Below, one piece after another: positions 8,455-16,851 of a stretch of DNA of 64,000 nucleotides (within the stretch, counting starts at the first letter, position 1; each line of letters opens with the position of its first letter). Both the position numbers and the translations under genes were made by a program. Where the stretch lies: assembly GCF_947498635.1 (NCBI RefSeq), contig NZ_CANMKV010000014.1, positions 1 to 64,000 on the forward strand. Direction: 5' to 3'. The DNA is from an uncultured Microbulbifer sp. GTDB taxonomy: Bacteria; Pseudomonadota; Gammaproteobacteria; Pseudomonadales; Cellvibrionaceae. A model generated the notes under the pieces. It had not been told where the DNA came from. It searched no databases and was given only the letters and a program-made list of their open reading frames with translations.

Positions 8455-9867
8455 CTAGCAGCCACCGGACAACATGGTCACCATATAGTCATGCACCTGG
8501 GACAGGTCGTTGGGCAGCACCTTGAGCCGCTCTTCGCGCTCCCAGAGGTTCTGCATATGGGCCGGCAGGGGAATTTTAGTTTGTGGCAGCGCCCGCGCCA
8601 CAGCGTCGGGGAATTTTGCCGGGTGCGCGGTAGATAAGCAAACCATGGGCTGCTCGGCGGAGCGGCGCACTCGTCGCGCGGCCTCGACGCCGATGGCGGT
8701 GTGAGGGTCGAGCAGATAGCCAGTTGCCGCAAACTGCTCGCGAACCACCTCCACAGTGCGCGCATCATCGACCCGATAACTGGAAAACACGTCCTGCGCA
8801 CGCTCCAGGGCCCGCTCGCTCAGATGCATAGGCGCACCCCGGTCCGCCAGTAACTCCGCCACTGCAGCACCGTCGCGCCCGTACAAATCGAACAGCAGGC
8901 GCTCGAAATTACTCGACACCATAATGTCCATGCTCGGCGAAAGGCTGTGAACTAACGGTTGGGGCCTATGGTCGTTGGCGCTGATACAGCGGTGCAAAAT
9001 ATCGTTGGCGTTGGTGGCGATCACCAACTGGTCAATCGGCAGACCCATTTGCCGCGCCAGGTAGCCGGCAAAAATATCACCAAAATTGCCGGTAGGTACC
9101 GAGAAATTTACCGTTTTGTCGGGCGCACCCAAGCGCACTGCGGCGTAGAAGTAGTAAACAATCTGCGCCATGATACGCGCCCAGTTGATGGAGTTGACCG
9201 CAACCAGGCGGCGCCCATCGGGCAGAAAGGATTGGTTGGCGAAACTGGCCTTCACCATATTCTGGCAATCATCGAAATTGCCATCCATAGCGATATTAAA
9301 CACATTGTCCGATAGCACCGTGGTCATCTGCCGGCGCTGCACCTCTGAGACTCGGTTGTGGGGGTGCAGGATAAAAATATCGATATTGTCACAGTGGCGG
9401 CAGCCTTCAATCGCCGCCGAGCCGGTATCCCCGGAAGTAGCCCCCATCACCACTACGCGTTCCCCGCGCTTTTTTAGCAGATGATCGAACAGCTGACCGA
9501 GGAACTGCAGGGCAAAGTCCTTAAAAGCCAAGGTTGGGCCATGAAATAGCTCCAGTATCCACTCGTTGGTATCCGTCTGCACCAGTGGTGCCACCGCTCT
9601 GTGACGAAATTGGCTCTGATTCCGGTTATAGGCGCGCCCAATAATATCCCGCAGCTCACGCTCACTGAGGTCCTCACCTACAAAAGGCTGGATAATCGTG
9701 AAAGCCAGTTGTTCGTAATCCATGCCCGCCATCGCGGCGATATCGCCGCGGGAAAACTGCGGTAGTGATTCGGGTACATAGAGGCCGCCATCGTTGGCGA
9801 GGCCGGTGAGTACGGTATCGGCAAAAGAGAGTGACGGCGCGCGGCCGCGAGTGCTGATAAATTTCAC
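8455..9867 (-). CDS. thrC: threonine synthase
   Basis: Converts O-phosphohomoserine to threonine with pyridoxal phosphate, the last step of threonine synthesis. At 470 residues it belongs to the longer class 2 threonine synthases of gammaproteobacteria and fungi. The PLP lysine lies in PTLAFKDFALQ (Lys116); the phosphate-binding region GATSGDTGSAA follows at about residues 143-153. The start is GTG at 9867 with residues MKFISTRG, the standard N-terminus of this family. hom lies 86 bases upstream on the same strand, so hom-thrC form the homoserine to threonine operon seen in Pseudomonas. Confidence 0.97.
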   Translation of the reverse strand: MKFISTRGRAPSLSFADTVLTGLANDGGLYVPESLPQFSRGDIAAMAGMDYEQLAFTIIQPFVGEDLSERELRDIIGRAYNRNQSQFRHRAVAPLVQTDTNEWILELFHGPTLAFKDFALQFLGQLFDHLLKKRGERVVVMGATSGDTGSAAIEGCRHCDNIDIFILHPHNRVSEVQRRQMTTVLSDNVFNIAMDGNFDDCQNMVKASFANQSFLPDGRRLVAVNSINWARIMAQIVYYFYAAVRLGAPDKTVNFSVPTGNFGDIFAGYLARQMGLPIDQLVIATNANDILHRCISANDHRPQPLVHSLSPSMDIMVSSNFERLLFDLYGRDGAAVAELLADRGAPMHLSERALERAQDVFSSYRVDDARTVEVVREQFAATGYLLDPHTAIGVEAARRVRRSAEQPMVCLSTAHPAKFPDAVARALPQTKIPLPAHMQNLWEREERLKVLPNDLSQVHDYMVTMLSGGC

Positions 9868-9953
9868 GGTATTATTTCGCTCTTGAATCTAGCGGGGCTT
9901 AAAGAATATTGGCGCCCCAACATGAGAGCGCCATACAGCAATAGCGGCGGTGA

Positions 9954-11318
9954 TTAGCCGAGGCTTTCCACACGGATTCGCACCACATTCCCCTCGACAG
10001 TATCCAGGGCTTCAATCTGGGCAACCGCCTCGCGCAAGCATGCTTCCCTGGCACGGCTGGTAAGAATGACTACTGGCACCAGCTCCTCACCTTCCATCGG
10101 CTCGTGCTGAATCAGGGCCTCAATACTAATACCCCGATCGCTGCAAATGGTGGCCACCCTGGACATAACACCGGGCTTGTCGTGAGCAGAGATTCGCAGG
10201 TAGTAGCTGGTGACCACGTCTTCTTCAGGCAGAACCTGTGTATCACCCTGCTCCGCCAGCGCCACGCCTGCGGCGGGCACGCGCTGGTCCGGTTTGGCAT
10301 TGAGGGTGCGCGCCACATCCACAATATCGGCAATCACTGCGGAAGCGGTGGCCTCGGCACCGGCACCGGCACCGTAGTAAAGCGTCGGCCCCACCGCATC
10401 GCCATTCACCAATACCGCATTCATTACGCCATTCACATTGGCAATTAAGCGGCGCTGTGGAATCAGGGTTGGGTGTACACGCAGTTCCACCCCCTGATCC
10501 GTGCGGCGGGCGATGCCCAGGTGCTTGATGCGGTAACCGAGTTCATCTGCATAGCGAATATCCTCCGGGCAAACCCGGCTGATACCCTCGGTATACACCT
10601 TGTCAAAGGCGAGCGGTATAGTGAACGCTAGCGAGGCCATAATGACCAATTTATGGGCGGCATCGATCCCCTCTACATCGAAAGTGGGGTCTGCCTCGGC
10701 ATACCCCAGGGCCTGGGCCTGGGACAGGGCGTCATCAAAGCTCCGGCCCTTCTCTCGCATTTGTGTGAGGATATAGTTGCCAGTGCCGTTGATAATACCG
10801 GCGAGCCACTCGATGCGGTTGCCCACCAACCCCTCTCGCAGGGATTTGATGATAGGAATTCCTCCAGCGACAGCGGCCTCATAGGCAATACTCACTCCCT
10901 TATTCGCTGCCTGCTCAAACAGCTCATTGCCGTGCTCGGCGATCAGCGCTTTGTTGGCAGTGACCACGTGTTTGCCATTTTCAATCGCCGCCAATACCAG
11001 CTCGCGAGCCACGGTGGTTCCGCCGATCAGCTCAACCAAGATATCGACATTGGGATTATTAGCGACTTCAAAAATGTCGCGGGTCACACTCAATGCACTG
11101 GTATCGCAATCGGGATTGTCACGGCGGGCTCCAACCTGTTCTATCACCACCGCTCGACCACAGCGCGCAGCCACCTCTTCCCCATTGCGCGCCAGGACAT
11201 TGATCGTACCGCTGCCCACAGTCCCCAAACCGCAAACGCCGATACGCACGGCGCGCTGCGACTTTTCGGCAACCGTTTGGTCCGCCGCCTCTGCAACTTC
11301 ATCAATTGTTGCGCTCAC
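9954..11318 (-). CDS. hom: homoserine dehydrogenase
   Basis: Reduces aspartate semialdehyde to homoserine with NAD(P)H, the branch point to threonine and methionine. The 454-residue product has an N-terminal Rossmann fold (GVCGLGTVGSG, about residues 27-37), a catalytic domain with GTGNYILTQM and YAEADPTFDVEG.DAAHK, and a C-terminal ACT domain (about 365-445, ..AHDKPGVMS..) expected to mediate allosteric control. I choose GTG at 11318 because GGAGGG lies 6 bases before it; the longer frame from TTG at 11366 has no such site. About 25 residues before the Rossmann fold remain as a short extension. It heads hom-thrC. In related genomes dsbC lies just upstream; here the ansA-aspA cassette intervenes. 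Confidence 0.97.
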   Translation of the reverse strand: MSATIDEVAEAADQTVAEKSQRAVRIGVCGLGTVGSGTINVLARNGEEVAARCGRAVVIEQVGARRDNPDCDTSALSVTRDIFEVANNPNVDILVELIGGTTVARELVLAAIENGKHVVTANKALIAEHGNELFEQAANKGVSIAYEAAVAGGIPIIKSLREGLVGNRIEWLAGIINGTGNYILTQMREKGRSFDDALSQAQALGYAEADPTFDVEGIDAAHKLVIMASLAFTIPLAFDKVYTEGISRVCPEDIRYADELGYRIKHLGIARRTDQGVELRVHPTLIPQRRLIANVNGVMNAVLVNGDAVGPTLYYGAGAGAEATASAVIADIVDVARTLNAKPDQRVPAAGVALAEQGDTQVLPEEDVVTSYYLRISAHDKPGVMSRVATICSDRGISIEALIQHEPMEGEELVPVVILTSRAREACLREAVAQIEALDTVEGNVVRIRVESLG

Positions 11319-11663
11319 AAATTCCCTCCGCGCGCTGGCTCCCGGCAATGCACCGCCAATTTTCAAGGTGCCGCGCCAGAAGAAGGCGCAATAAAAGCAA
11401 ACAAAAACTATAAAAGATCGACAACCTTACCGAGCAGAAAGTAAAAAAGTCAATAAAATTGCGCAACCCCGCCATACCCCTCGACACAAGCGCAGCTGAA
11501 ACTTCTGTCACCAAAAAGCACCCTTGGAAATAGGATCCATCCTCAGTAGATGCTATAAAAGCATCTACTAGCATCAGGTACCGACAACCTGCGAAATTGC
11601 ATCCACCGCGCCTTTTCCAAAAAATGGGCGCACTGAAAAACGAACTCAGATAGCGGTCGAGTG
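11319..11663. other. divergent hom / ansA intergenic region
   Basis: About 345 bases between the divergent starts of hom and ansA. It carries the promoter signals for both and the perfect inverted repeat at 11545-11569. An open frame crossing it leftward (to about 11823) has no recognisable product and overlaps ansA, so I leave it out. The part next to hom (11390-11450) is A/T-rich. Confidence 0.6.
11545..11569. promoter_or_regulatory. perfect 10-bp inverted repeat, candidate operator
   Basis: AGTAGATGCT, 5-base spacer ATAAA, AGCATCTACT: a perfect dyad 95 bases upstream of the ansA start. Its size and symmetry suit a dimeric helix-turn-helix repressor such as the XRE-type protein encoded next to ansA. 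The spacer with its flanks reads TATAAA, so a bound protein would cover a possible -10 element. There is no U-tract, so a terminator is unlikely. No second copy was seen before the XRE gene or aspA. Confidence 0.5.
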
Positions 11664-12674
11664 ATGAAAAAAACCCTAATCCTTTATACCGGCGGAACCT
11701 TGGGAATGCGCCGCAGCGAATCCGGCTATGTGCCGGATGCCGATCTCGAAGGTGCACTAGGGCGCCTCCTACAAGATGTGATTGGCCAGCTGCCGAGCTA
11801 TGACTTCCAGGCCCTCGACCCACTTCTCGACAGTGCCAACATGCAACCGCAGGACTGGTACCGCATCGCTTCCCTGATACGCGACAACTATAGCCACTAC
11901 TCGGGCTTTGTTGTGCTGCACGGCACCGATACCATGGCCTATACGGCCTCCGCCCTGTCTTTTGCCCTGCAGGGGTTGGCCAAACCGATAGTAGTCACTG
12001 GCTCACAAATCCCACTGCGGGAAATGCGTAGCGATGCCTACAATAATCTGATTGCCGCCTTACTGCTCAGTGGTTCCGACAGTATTGGCGAGGTCTGCCT
12101 CTACTTTAACGGCAAACTGCTGCGCGGCAACCGAGCCGTAAAAGTCAGCTCCGGCTCTCTGAATGCCTTTACCAGCCCCAACTATCCAAGCCTCGGCGAG
12201 GTGGGTATCCAGGTCAACATCGATTCCAACGCCTTATTAATGCACGGCGACACCCCGCAGTTCGAGATTCCCGAGCGCGCCGATGGCAATGTTGTACTGG
12301 TAAAATTATTCCCCGGAATCACCTCGCTATTTCTCAGTAAAATTATCGAATCCCGCCCGCGCGGCATAGTGATTGAAACCTACGGTACCGGCAACGCGCC
12401 GACCGACAATGCAGCATTTACCGCCCAACTGAAAAGGGCTGCGGAACTGGAGATCATTTGTGTGGCGGTTTCCCAGTGCCTGGAAAACCATGTGGATCTC
12501 GGAAAATATGCTGCGGGCTCAGCGCTATTGCACGCCGGTGTAATTGGTGGTTTGGATATGACCAGCGAAGCGTGCTATGCGAAATTAAATCATTTACTGG
12601 CCATGAATTATTCAACCAGTAAAGTTAAAACGCTGATGGAAATCCCCCTTTGTGGAGAGTGTACGCCCTCATAG
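11664..12674 (+). CDS. ansA: L-asparaginase, type I (cytoplasmic)
   Basis: Hydrolyses L-asparagine to aspartate and ammonia. The 336-residue product carries both asparaginase signatures: YTGGTLGM near residues 8-15 with the nucleophilic Thr, and HGTDTMAYTAS around residue 90 with the second catalytic Thr-Asp. There is no signal peptide and the length equals E. coli AnsA (338), pointing to the low-affinity cytoplasmic enzyme. I take ATG 11664 rather than the GTG at 11661; the ribosome site is weak in both cases. It starts a rightward cassette with an XRE regulator and aspA, which would carry asparagine on to fumarate. The cassette interrupts the dsbC-hom neighbourhood usual in relatives. Confidence 0.94.
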   Translation: MKKTLILYTGGTLGMRRSESGYVPDADLEGALGRLLQDVIGQLPSYDFQALDPLLDSANMQPQDWYRIASLIRDNYSHYSGFVVLHGTDTMAYTASALSFALQGLAKPIVVTGSQIPLREMRSDAYNNLIAALLLSGSDSIGEVCLYFNGKLLRGNRAVKVSSGSLNAFTSPNYPSLGEVGIQVNIDSNALLMHGDTPQFEIPERADGNVVLVKLFPGITSLFLSKIIESRPRGIVIETYGTGNAPTDNAAFTAQLKRAAELEIICVAVSQCLENHVDLGKYAAGSALLHAGVIGGLDMTSEACYAKLNHLLAMNYSTSKVKTLMEIPLCGECTPS

Positions 12675-12738
12675 CACCAGCCGGAATGGATTGAGAAACG
12701 CAGAGGGAACCTGCTCGAAAATTCCGCTGTAAATATTC

Positions 12739-12766
12739 ATTTCGCCCGCTCCATATGGGGTGAAAT
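12739..12766. promoter_or_regulatory. imperfect inverted repeat before the XRE gene
   Basis: ATTTCGCCC (12739-12747) and GGGTGAAAT (12758-12766) are complementary with one mismatch around a 10-base spacer. It lies 62 bases upstream of the XRE gene and could be an autoregulatory operator or an mRNA hairpin. Its sequence differs from the repeat before ansA. Confidence 0.3.
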
Positions 12767-12827
12767 AAACCGGGTCCACGACTAGTTTCAAGGGGACTCT
12801 CAGGGCACTGGTAACAGACATTCCTCA

Positions 12828-13640
12828 ATGAGCAATAATTTTTCGCAAAACTTGCGCCTACTGTGCAGCTTTTATCGCTCGATCGCTGAGGTGTGCCGGC
12901 GCATGGGTGTCAACCGGGCACAATTTAATAAATACCTGAACGGCAACACCCAACCTTCACAATATACACTCAATAAGATCTGCCACTTCTTCGGTGTCGA
13001 ACCCCATGAAATCCTGATGCCACAGGAACGCTTCGAACAGATTATTCGTGTTCGCAGCGCCTCTAGCACAATAGAGCCCGCACGCCCCTACACTCCAGGT
13101 ATCGATCTGCTGATCCGGGAGTCTCAGGGGCGCGCGGACAAGTACTTGGGTTTTTACTTCGAGTATCACTATTCAATGACATTTCCAGACCACATTATTC
13201 GCAGTTTGCTGCATATCGAGTCAGATGGTGAAGGGTATTATTTTCAGCGTTTTGAGCGAATGCGTTATCCAGACCGTGAGGAATGGTATAAGTCCCGCTA
13301 CAAGGGCATGCTGCTCTTTCTCTCCGAGCGAATTTTTCTAATTGGCTACGAGGCTCTGACACACAACGAAATCGCCCAGACGATTCTCTACCCTACCTAC
13401 AAAAGCCGGGTAAGTTATTTATCTGGGCTCAAGCTGGGCGCCTCCGCCAGTGACCGGCGCGAGCCCGTGTGCACAAAAGTGTTATTGGAATCCCTCGGGC
13501 GAAAAATCAGCATTAAAAATGCGTTAAAACTATGCGGGGTCTTCGGCCCAGATTCCGATGAAATTAACCGCAGTATCCGCGAAAACATCCGGGCTACAAA
13601 TACCGAAGGTCCCCAGAGTTTTTTTGCCACGCCACTTTAA
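12828..13640 (+). CDS. XRE-family helix-turn-helix regulator with unknown C-terminal domain
   Basis: 270 residues. The N-terminal 65 residues form a Cro/CI-type helix-turn-helix (SIAEVCRRMGVNRAQFNKYL..LNKICHFFGVEPHEI). The remaining 200 residues are rich in aromatic and basic residues and match no domain I recognise; they may sense an effector. It lies between ansA and aspA on the same strand, so I infer a regulator of asparagine/aspartate catabolism, by analogy with Bacillus AnsR, an XRE repressor of ansAB. Homology to AnsR beyond the DNA-binding domain is not visible. The ribosome site before ATG 12828 is weak. Candidate operators are at 11545-11569 and 12739-12766. Confidence 0.75.
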   Translation: MSNNFSQNLRLLCSFYRSIAEVCRRMGVNRAQFNKYLNGNTQPSQYTLNKICHFFGVEPHEILMPQERFEQIIRVRSASSTIEPARPYTPGIDLLIRESQGRADKYLGFYFEYHYSMTFPDHIIRSLLHIESDGEGYYFQRFERMRYPDREEWYKSRYKGMLLFLSERIFLIGYEALTHNEIAQTILYPTYKSRVSYLSGLKLGASASDRREPVCTKVLLESLGRKISIKNALKLCGVFGPDSDEINRSIRENIRATNTEGPQSFFATPL

Positions 13641-13656
13641 CAATTAATTCCTATAA

Positions 13657-13677
13657 CGGGCCCAAATAATGGGCCCG
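13657..13677. other. hairpin between XRE gene and aspA
   Basis: CGGGCCC and GGGCCCG flank a 7-base loop AAATAAT just after the XRE stop codon. There is no following T-run, so it is more likely an mRNA-stabilising or partial attenuating structure than a full terminator; transcription may continue into aspA. Confidence 0.4.
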
Positions 13678-13768
13678 AGCAATAACAACAATGGGCAACC
13701 CCGAACCCAGGCTAATCTCTGTTCCCGGTGTATTTGCCCCGCAAAGATGAAGAGAAAACAAAAACATT

Positions 13769-15235
13769 ATGACGAACGATTTCCACACCCTAAAACCCAT
13801 GCCCGTATTCAGCGCCGGCGGTATATCTCGCACAGAGAAAGACCTACTTGGAGAGCGGGAGGTGCCGGCAGATGTTTATTTTGGTATCCAGACATTGCGC
13901 GCCCTGGAAAACTTCCAGATTACCGGCATCACCCTCAACCACTTCCCCAACCTGGTCAAAGCCCTGGCTATGGTCAAGAAGGCGGCAGCACGCGCTAACC
14001 GCGAACTCGGCTACCTGGAGGAGGATTTGGAGACGGCCATTGCCGATGCCTGTAGTGAGATTATCGATGGCAAATTACACGATCAATTTCTGGTGGATAT
14101 GATTCAGGGCGGTGCTGGCACCTCGACCAATATGAATGCCAACGAGGTAATCGCCAACCGCGCTTTGGAGTTATTGGGACACAACAAGGGCGAATACAAA
14201 AAGGTTCACCCTAACAACCATGTCAATCTGTCGCAGTCCACCAACGATGTGTACCCCTCCTCTATCAATCTGGCGGTACTACTCAGTTACAACGATCTTG
14301 TGCAATCCATGGAGGCGCTTTGTATTGAGTTTGACAGCAAAGCAAAAGAGTTTGCCCACGTAATTAAAATGGGGCGCACTCAGTTACAGGATGCGGTGCC
14401 CATGACCCTGGGCCAGGAATTTGCCGCTTTTGCCGCAACTATTCGCGAGGATGTGGCCCGGGTTAAAGAACTGGTTGCTTTATTTAATGAAATCAATATG
14501 GGCGGCACCGCAATTGGCACCGGCATTAACACCGACCCGCAATATCGCCAGCTGGTTGTTTCGGCCCTCTCAGAAATTTCTGGAATCGATTTTGTCTGCG
14601 CGGAAAACCTGGTTGAGGCCACCTCGGATATGGGCGCCTTCGTGATGTTTTCCGGTGTAATGAAACGCATCGCCGTAAAAATTTCAAAGATTTGTAGCGA
14701 CCTACGCCTACTCTCCAGCGGCCCGCGAGCAGGGCTCAACGAAATCAACCTACCGCCGATGCAACCGGGTTCTTCGATTATGCCCGGCAAGGTGAATCCG
14801 GTGATCCCCGAGGTGGTCAATCAGGTGGCCTATCAGGTCATCGGCAACGACCTGACGATTACCCTGGCGGCCGAGTCTGGTCAGCTGCAGCTGAATGTTA
14901 TGGAGCCAGTCATCGCCTTTAACCTGCTGCAATCCATGCGCCTAATGACCCAGGCTATGAATACGCTCGCCCAGCGCTGCGTCAATGGCATCAGTGCGAA
15001 CGAAGAGCATTGTCGACAAATGGTGGAGAACAGCATTGGCCTGATTACCGCAGTTAACCCGTTTATCGGCTATGAAAATGCGACTCGTATCGCCCAGCAG
15101 GCACTGCTGACTGGTGCCAGCGTCAAGCAATTGATTCTCGAGGAGGGATTGCTGAGTGAGGAAGAGTTGAATGACATTCTCGCACCGGAGAATATGACGC
15201 AGCCACGCAAGGTGGCCCTTAAGAGCCCGGCCTGA
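13769..15235 (+). CDS. aspA: aspartate ammonia-lyase
   Basis: Removes ammonia from L-aspartate to give fumarate. The 488-residue protein aligns along its length with E. coli AspA (478), with about 10 additional N-terminal residues before EKDLLGEREVPADVYFGIQT. Conserved blocks include QGGAGTSTNMNANEV, KMGRTQLQDAVPMTLGQEF and the fumarase/aspartase signature GSSIMPGKVNP, whose serine is the catalytic base on a mobile loop. It is a homotetrameric cytoplasmic enzyme. With ansA it completes asparagine to fumarate plus two ammonia, feeding the citric-acid cycle. A-rich bases and AAGAGA lie about 15 bases before ATG 13769, a somewhat long spacing. Confidence 0.96.
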   Translation: MTNDFHTLKPMPVFSAGGISRTEKDLLGEREVPADVYFGIQTLRALENFQITGITLNHFPNLVKALAMVKKAAARANRELGYLEEDLETAIADACSEIIDGKLHDQFLVDMIQGGAGTSTNMNANEVIANRALELLGHNKGEYKKVHPNNHVNLSQSTNDVYPSSINLAVLLSYNDLVQSMEALCIEFDSKAKEFAHVIKMGRTQLQDAVPMTLGQEFAAFAATIREDVARVKELVALFNEINMGGTAIGTGINTDPQYRQLVVSALSEISGIDFVCAENLVEATSDMGAFVMFSGVMKRIAVKISKICSDLRLLSSGPRAGLNEINLPPMQPGSSIMPGKVNPVIPEVVNQVAYQVIGNDLTITLAAESGQLQLNVMEPVIAFNLLQSMRLMTQAMNTLAQRCVNGISANEEHCRQMVENSIGLITAVNPFIGYENATRIAQQALLTGASVKQLILEEGLLSEEELNDILAPENMTQPRKVALKSPA

Positions 15236-15240
15236 GTATC

Positions 15241-15271
15241 AATAGCGGCCCGCCAAAGTGGGGCCGCTATT
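15241..15271. terminator. bidirectional hairpin between aspA and dsbC
   Basis: AATAGCGGCCC and GGGCCGCTATT form an 11-bp perfect stem with a 9-base loop between the convergent ends of aspA and dsbC. Flanking T-runs are short on both strands, so efficiency is uncertain, but the position suits a shared terminator. Confidence 0.65.
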
Positions 15272-15283
15272 TCCACGAAACGA

Positions 15284-16036
15284 TTAGATACCCAGTTCTT
15301 TAACCAGGGAAGCTGGCGGCAGATAGCCGGGCACGACCCTGCCATCCTCCATAACAATGGTGGGAGTACCGCGCACATCAATCTCCTCGTTGCCCAACTT
15401 ATATTGCGCGGCAACCGGATTGCTGTCACAGACCTTCAAGGGCACATTTTCACGGTTTTTCAGCGCCGTCAGGGTTTTGTTACTGTCATCGGCACACCAG
15501 GCTGTTGCGAGCTTGCGGTAACCCAGAGATTGCAGGCCGCCGCGCGGGAAAGCCAGATATCTGACTTCGATTCCGCGTTTATTTAACTCGGGAACATCCT
15601 GGTGCAGTTTGCGGCAGTAGCCACAGTCCACATCGGTAAAGACATAAATACGCGCCTTGGTTTCCCCTTTTGGTGAGAAGACGATCATATCGTCGACACT
15701 CTGGGTCCCCATCACTTGGGCGCGACGGCCAGCCCTGCGCCCTTCCGAGAGATTGGCAAAGCCACCACCACTCTTCACCTGAAATAGGTCTCCAAGGATA
15801 AAGTGGTTGCCGTCGCCAGAGACAAACAGGGTACTGCTGCCTCCATCAAGCTCCACTTCGTAGAGCCCTGCAATGGGGGTTTCGCGCACTTCACCATACT
15901 CTGGCTTGGGATTACTAGCCTCAAGACGGGCCTTGATTGTCTTCGCAATGTTCGCGTCGACCTCCGCAAGGGCCGCTGGCCCAAACAAACCGAGCAGCAC
16001 TCCAGCGAGTGCCAGCGGCTTCTTGAAAAGCATCAT
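15284..16036 (-). CDS. dsbC: periplasmic disulfide isomerase DsbC
   Basis: Isomerises wrong disulfides in periplasmic proteins and is kept reduced by DsbD. The 250-residue precursor has a signal peptide ending ..GPAALA (about residue 24), an N-terminal dimerisation domain (about 25-90), and a thioredoxin-like domain with active site CGYC (Cys138, Cys141). The second structural cysteine pair (..TAWC.. and ..KVCD..) and the cis-Pro region RGTPTIV are present. Length agrees with E. coli DsbC after the signal. AAGGAG precedes the start. xerD, usually upstream, and hom, usually downstream, are not adjacent here. Confidence 0.95.
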   Translation of the reverse strand: MMLFKKPLALAGVLLGLFGPAALAEVDANIAKTIKARLEASNPKPEYGEVRETPIAGLYEVELDGGSSTLFVSGDGNHFILGDLFQVKSGGGFANLSEGRRAGRRAQVMGTQSVDDMIVFSPKGETKARIYVFTDVDCGYCRKLHQDVPELNKRGIEVRYLAFPRGGLQSLGYRKLATAWCADDSNKTLTALKNRENVPLKVCDSNPVAAQYKLGNEEIDVRGTPTIVMEDGRVVPGYLPPASLVKELGI

Positions 16037-16368
16037 TAGCGATTGCTCCTTAAATTCTCAATGAGATTCGACTCGAACGTCGCCCTTCAGTTCCAGCCAG
16101 TATGGCAGCTGCTCACCATATCAGGCTTATATGGCGCGTTTTAACATATTTGGGCACCCGGAACTACGAACAAATAGCCAAGTTGTGCGCTGATAAACCA
16201 ATACCGAGAAATGATGTTCCCGGGGAGTACATACGGGAGGGTTTTGTGACCCAAAATTCAGAAAAAGGGGAAATACGATAAGGTAACAACGGCAGGCGTA
16301 GTTTTGAGCCGCTAGCTGACAATTTGAACTGAAAGGTAAATTTAGCGCAAAGGGCAGATTTTTGGCAT
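16037..16368. other. dsbC / rplS intergenic stretch without a recognised gene
   Basis: The 330 bases before the rplS terminator hold the dsbC upstream region. A short leftward frame (16127-16396) overlaps the terminator, has no ribosome site or recognisable product and is not called. In Pseudomonas xerD sits in this neighbourhood; no remnant of it was seen. Confidence 0.5.
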
Positions 16369-16400
16369 AAAAAAGCCGGGGCTGTAACCCCGGCATTTTT
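16369..16400 (-). terminator. Rho-independent terminator after rplS
   Basis: GCCGGGG and CCCCGGC form a 7-bp stem with loop of 6 bases (16375-16394). On the minus strand it is followed by TTTTTT, a standard intrinsic terminator 20 bases past the rplS stop. The other strand also has a T-run, so it may act in both directions. Confidence 0.9.
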
Positions 16401-16420
16401 GTGAGCTGTAAGAGAGGTGC

Positions 16421-16771
16421 CTAGTTAAGCTTCTCTTTAATACGTGCGGCTTTACCAGTTAGGCTGCGCAAGTAGTACAGCTTGGCCTGGCGCACGTCAC
16501 CGCGACGCTTAACCTTGATGCTGTCAACCATGGGGCTGTGGGTCTGAAAAGTACGCTCTACACCAACACCGTGGGAAATCTTGCGCACAGTGAAGGAGGA
16601 ATTCAGGCCGCGGTTACGCTTGCCGATCACCACACCTTCGAACGCCTGCAGACGCTCGCGGTTACCTTCTTTTACTTTTACTTGAACGATGACAGTGTCG
16701 CCCGGCGCGAAGGGAGGTACTTCGCTCTTCAGCTGTTCCTGCTCCAGCTGCTGGATAATCTTATTAGTCAT
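16421..16771 (-). CDS. rplS: 50S ribosomal protein L19
   Basis: Structural protein of the large subunit at the 30S-50S interface. 116 residues (E. coli 115), starting [15 protein letters not shown] and including the L19 signature region [18 protein letters not shown] and [14 protein letters not shown]. It is the last gene of the rpsP-rimM-trmD-rplS operon and is followed by an intrinsic terminator. A gap of 80 bases separates it from trmD; in E. coli this gap holds elements that set the higher expression of the ribosomal proteins, but I see no clear element here. Confidence 0.97.
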   Translation of the reverse strand: MTNKIIQQLEQEQLKSEVPPFAPGDTVIVQVKVKEGNRERLQAFEGVVIGKRNRGLNSSFTVRKISHGVGVERTFQTHSPMVDSIKVKRRGDVRQAKLYYLRSLTGKAARIKEKLN

Positions 16772-16851
16772 TTGGATTTGCTCCCAAATAGAGTTTATGT
16801 AGCTTCTCAGCTAGTTCACCGAACTACTCTCGCCTCCCGGCGAATCCGGCA

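Noticed and set aside
10653-11444. 263-residue open frame opposite hom
   Set aside because: Antisense to hom; no domain, and it ends in non-coding bases.
11302-11823. 173-residue leftward frame crossing the hom/ansA gap
   Set aside because: Overlaps the starts of both genes and covers their regulatory region; not recognisable as a protein.
16127-16396. 89-residue leftward frame between dsbC and rplS
   Set aside because: Runs through the rplS terminator hairpin, has no ribosome site and unlikely composition.
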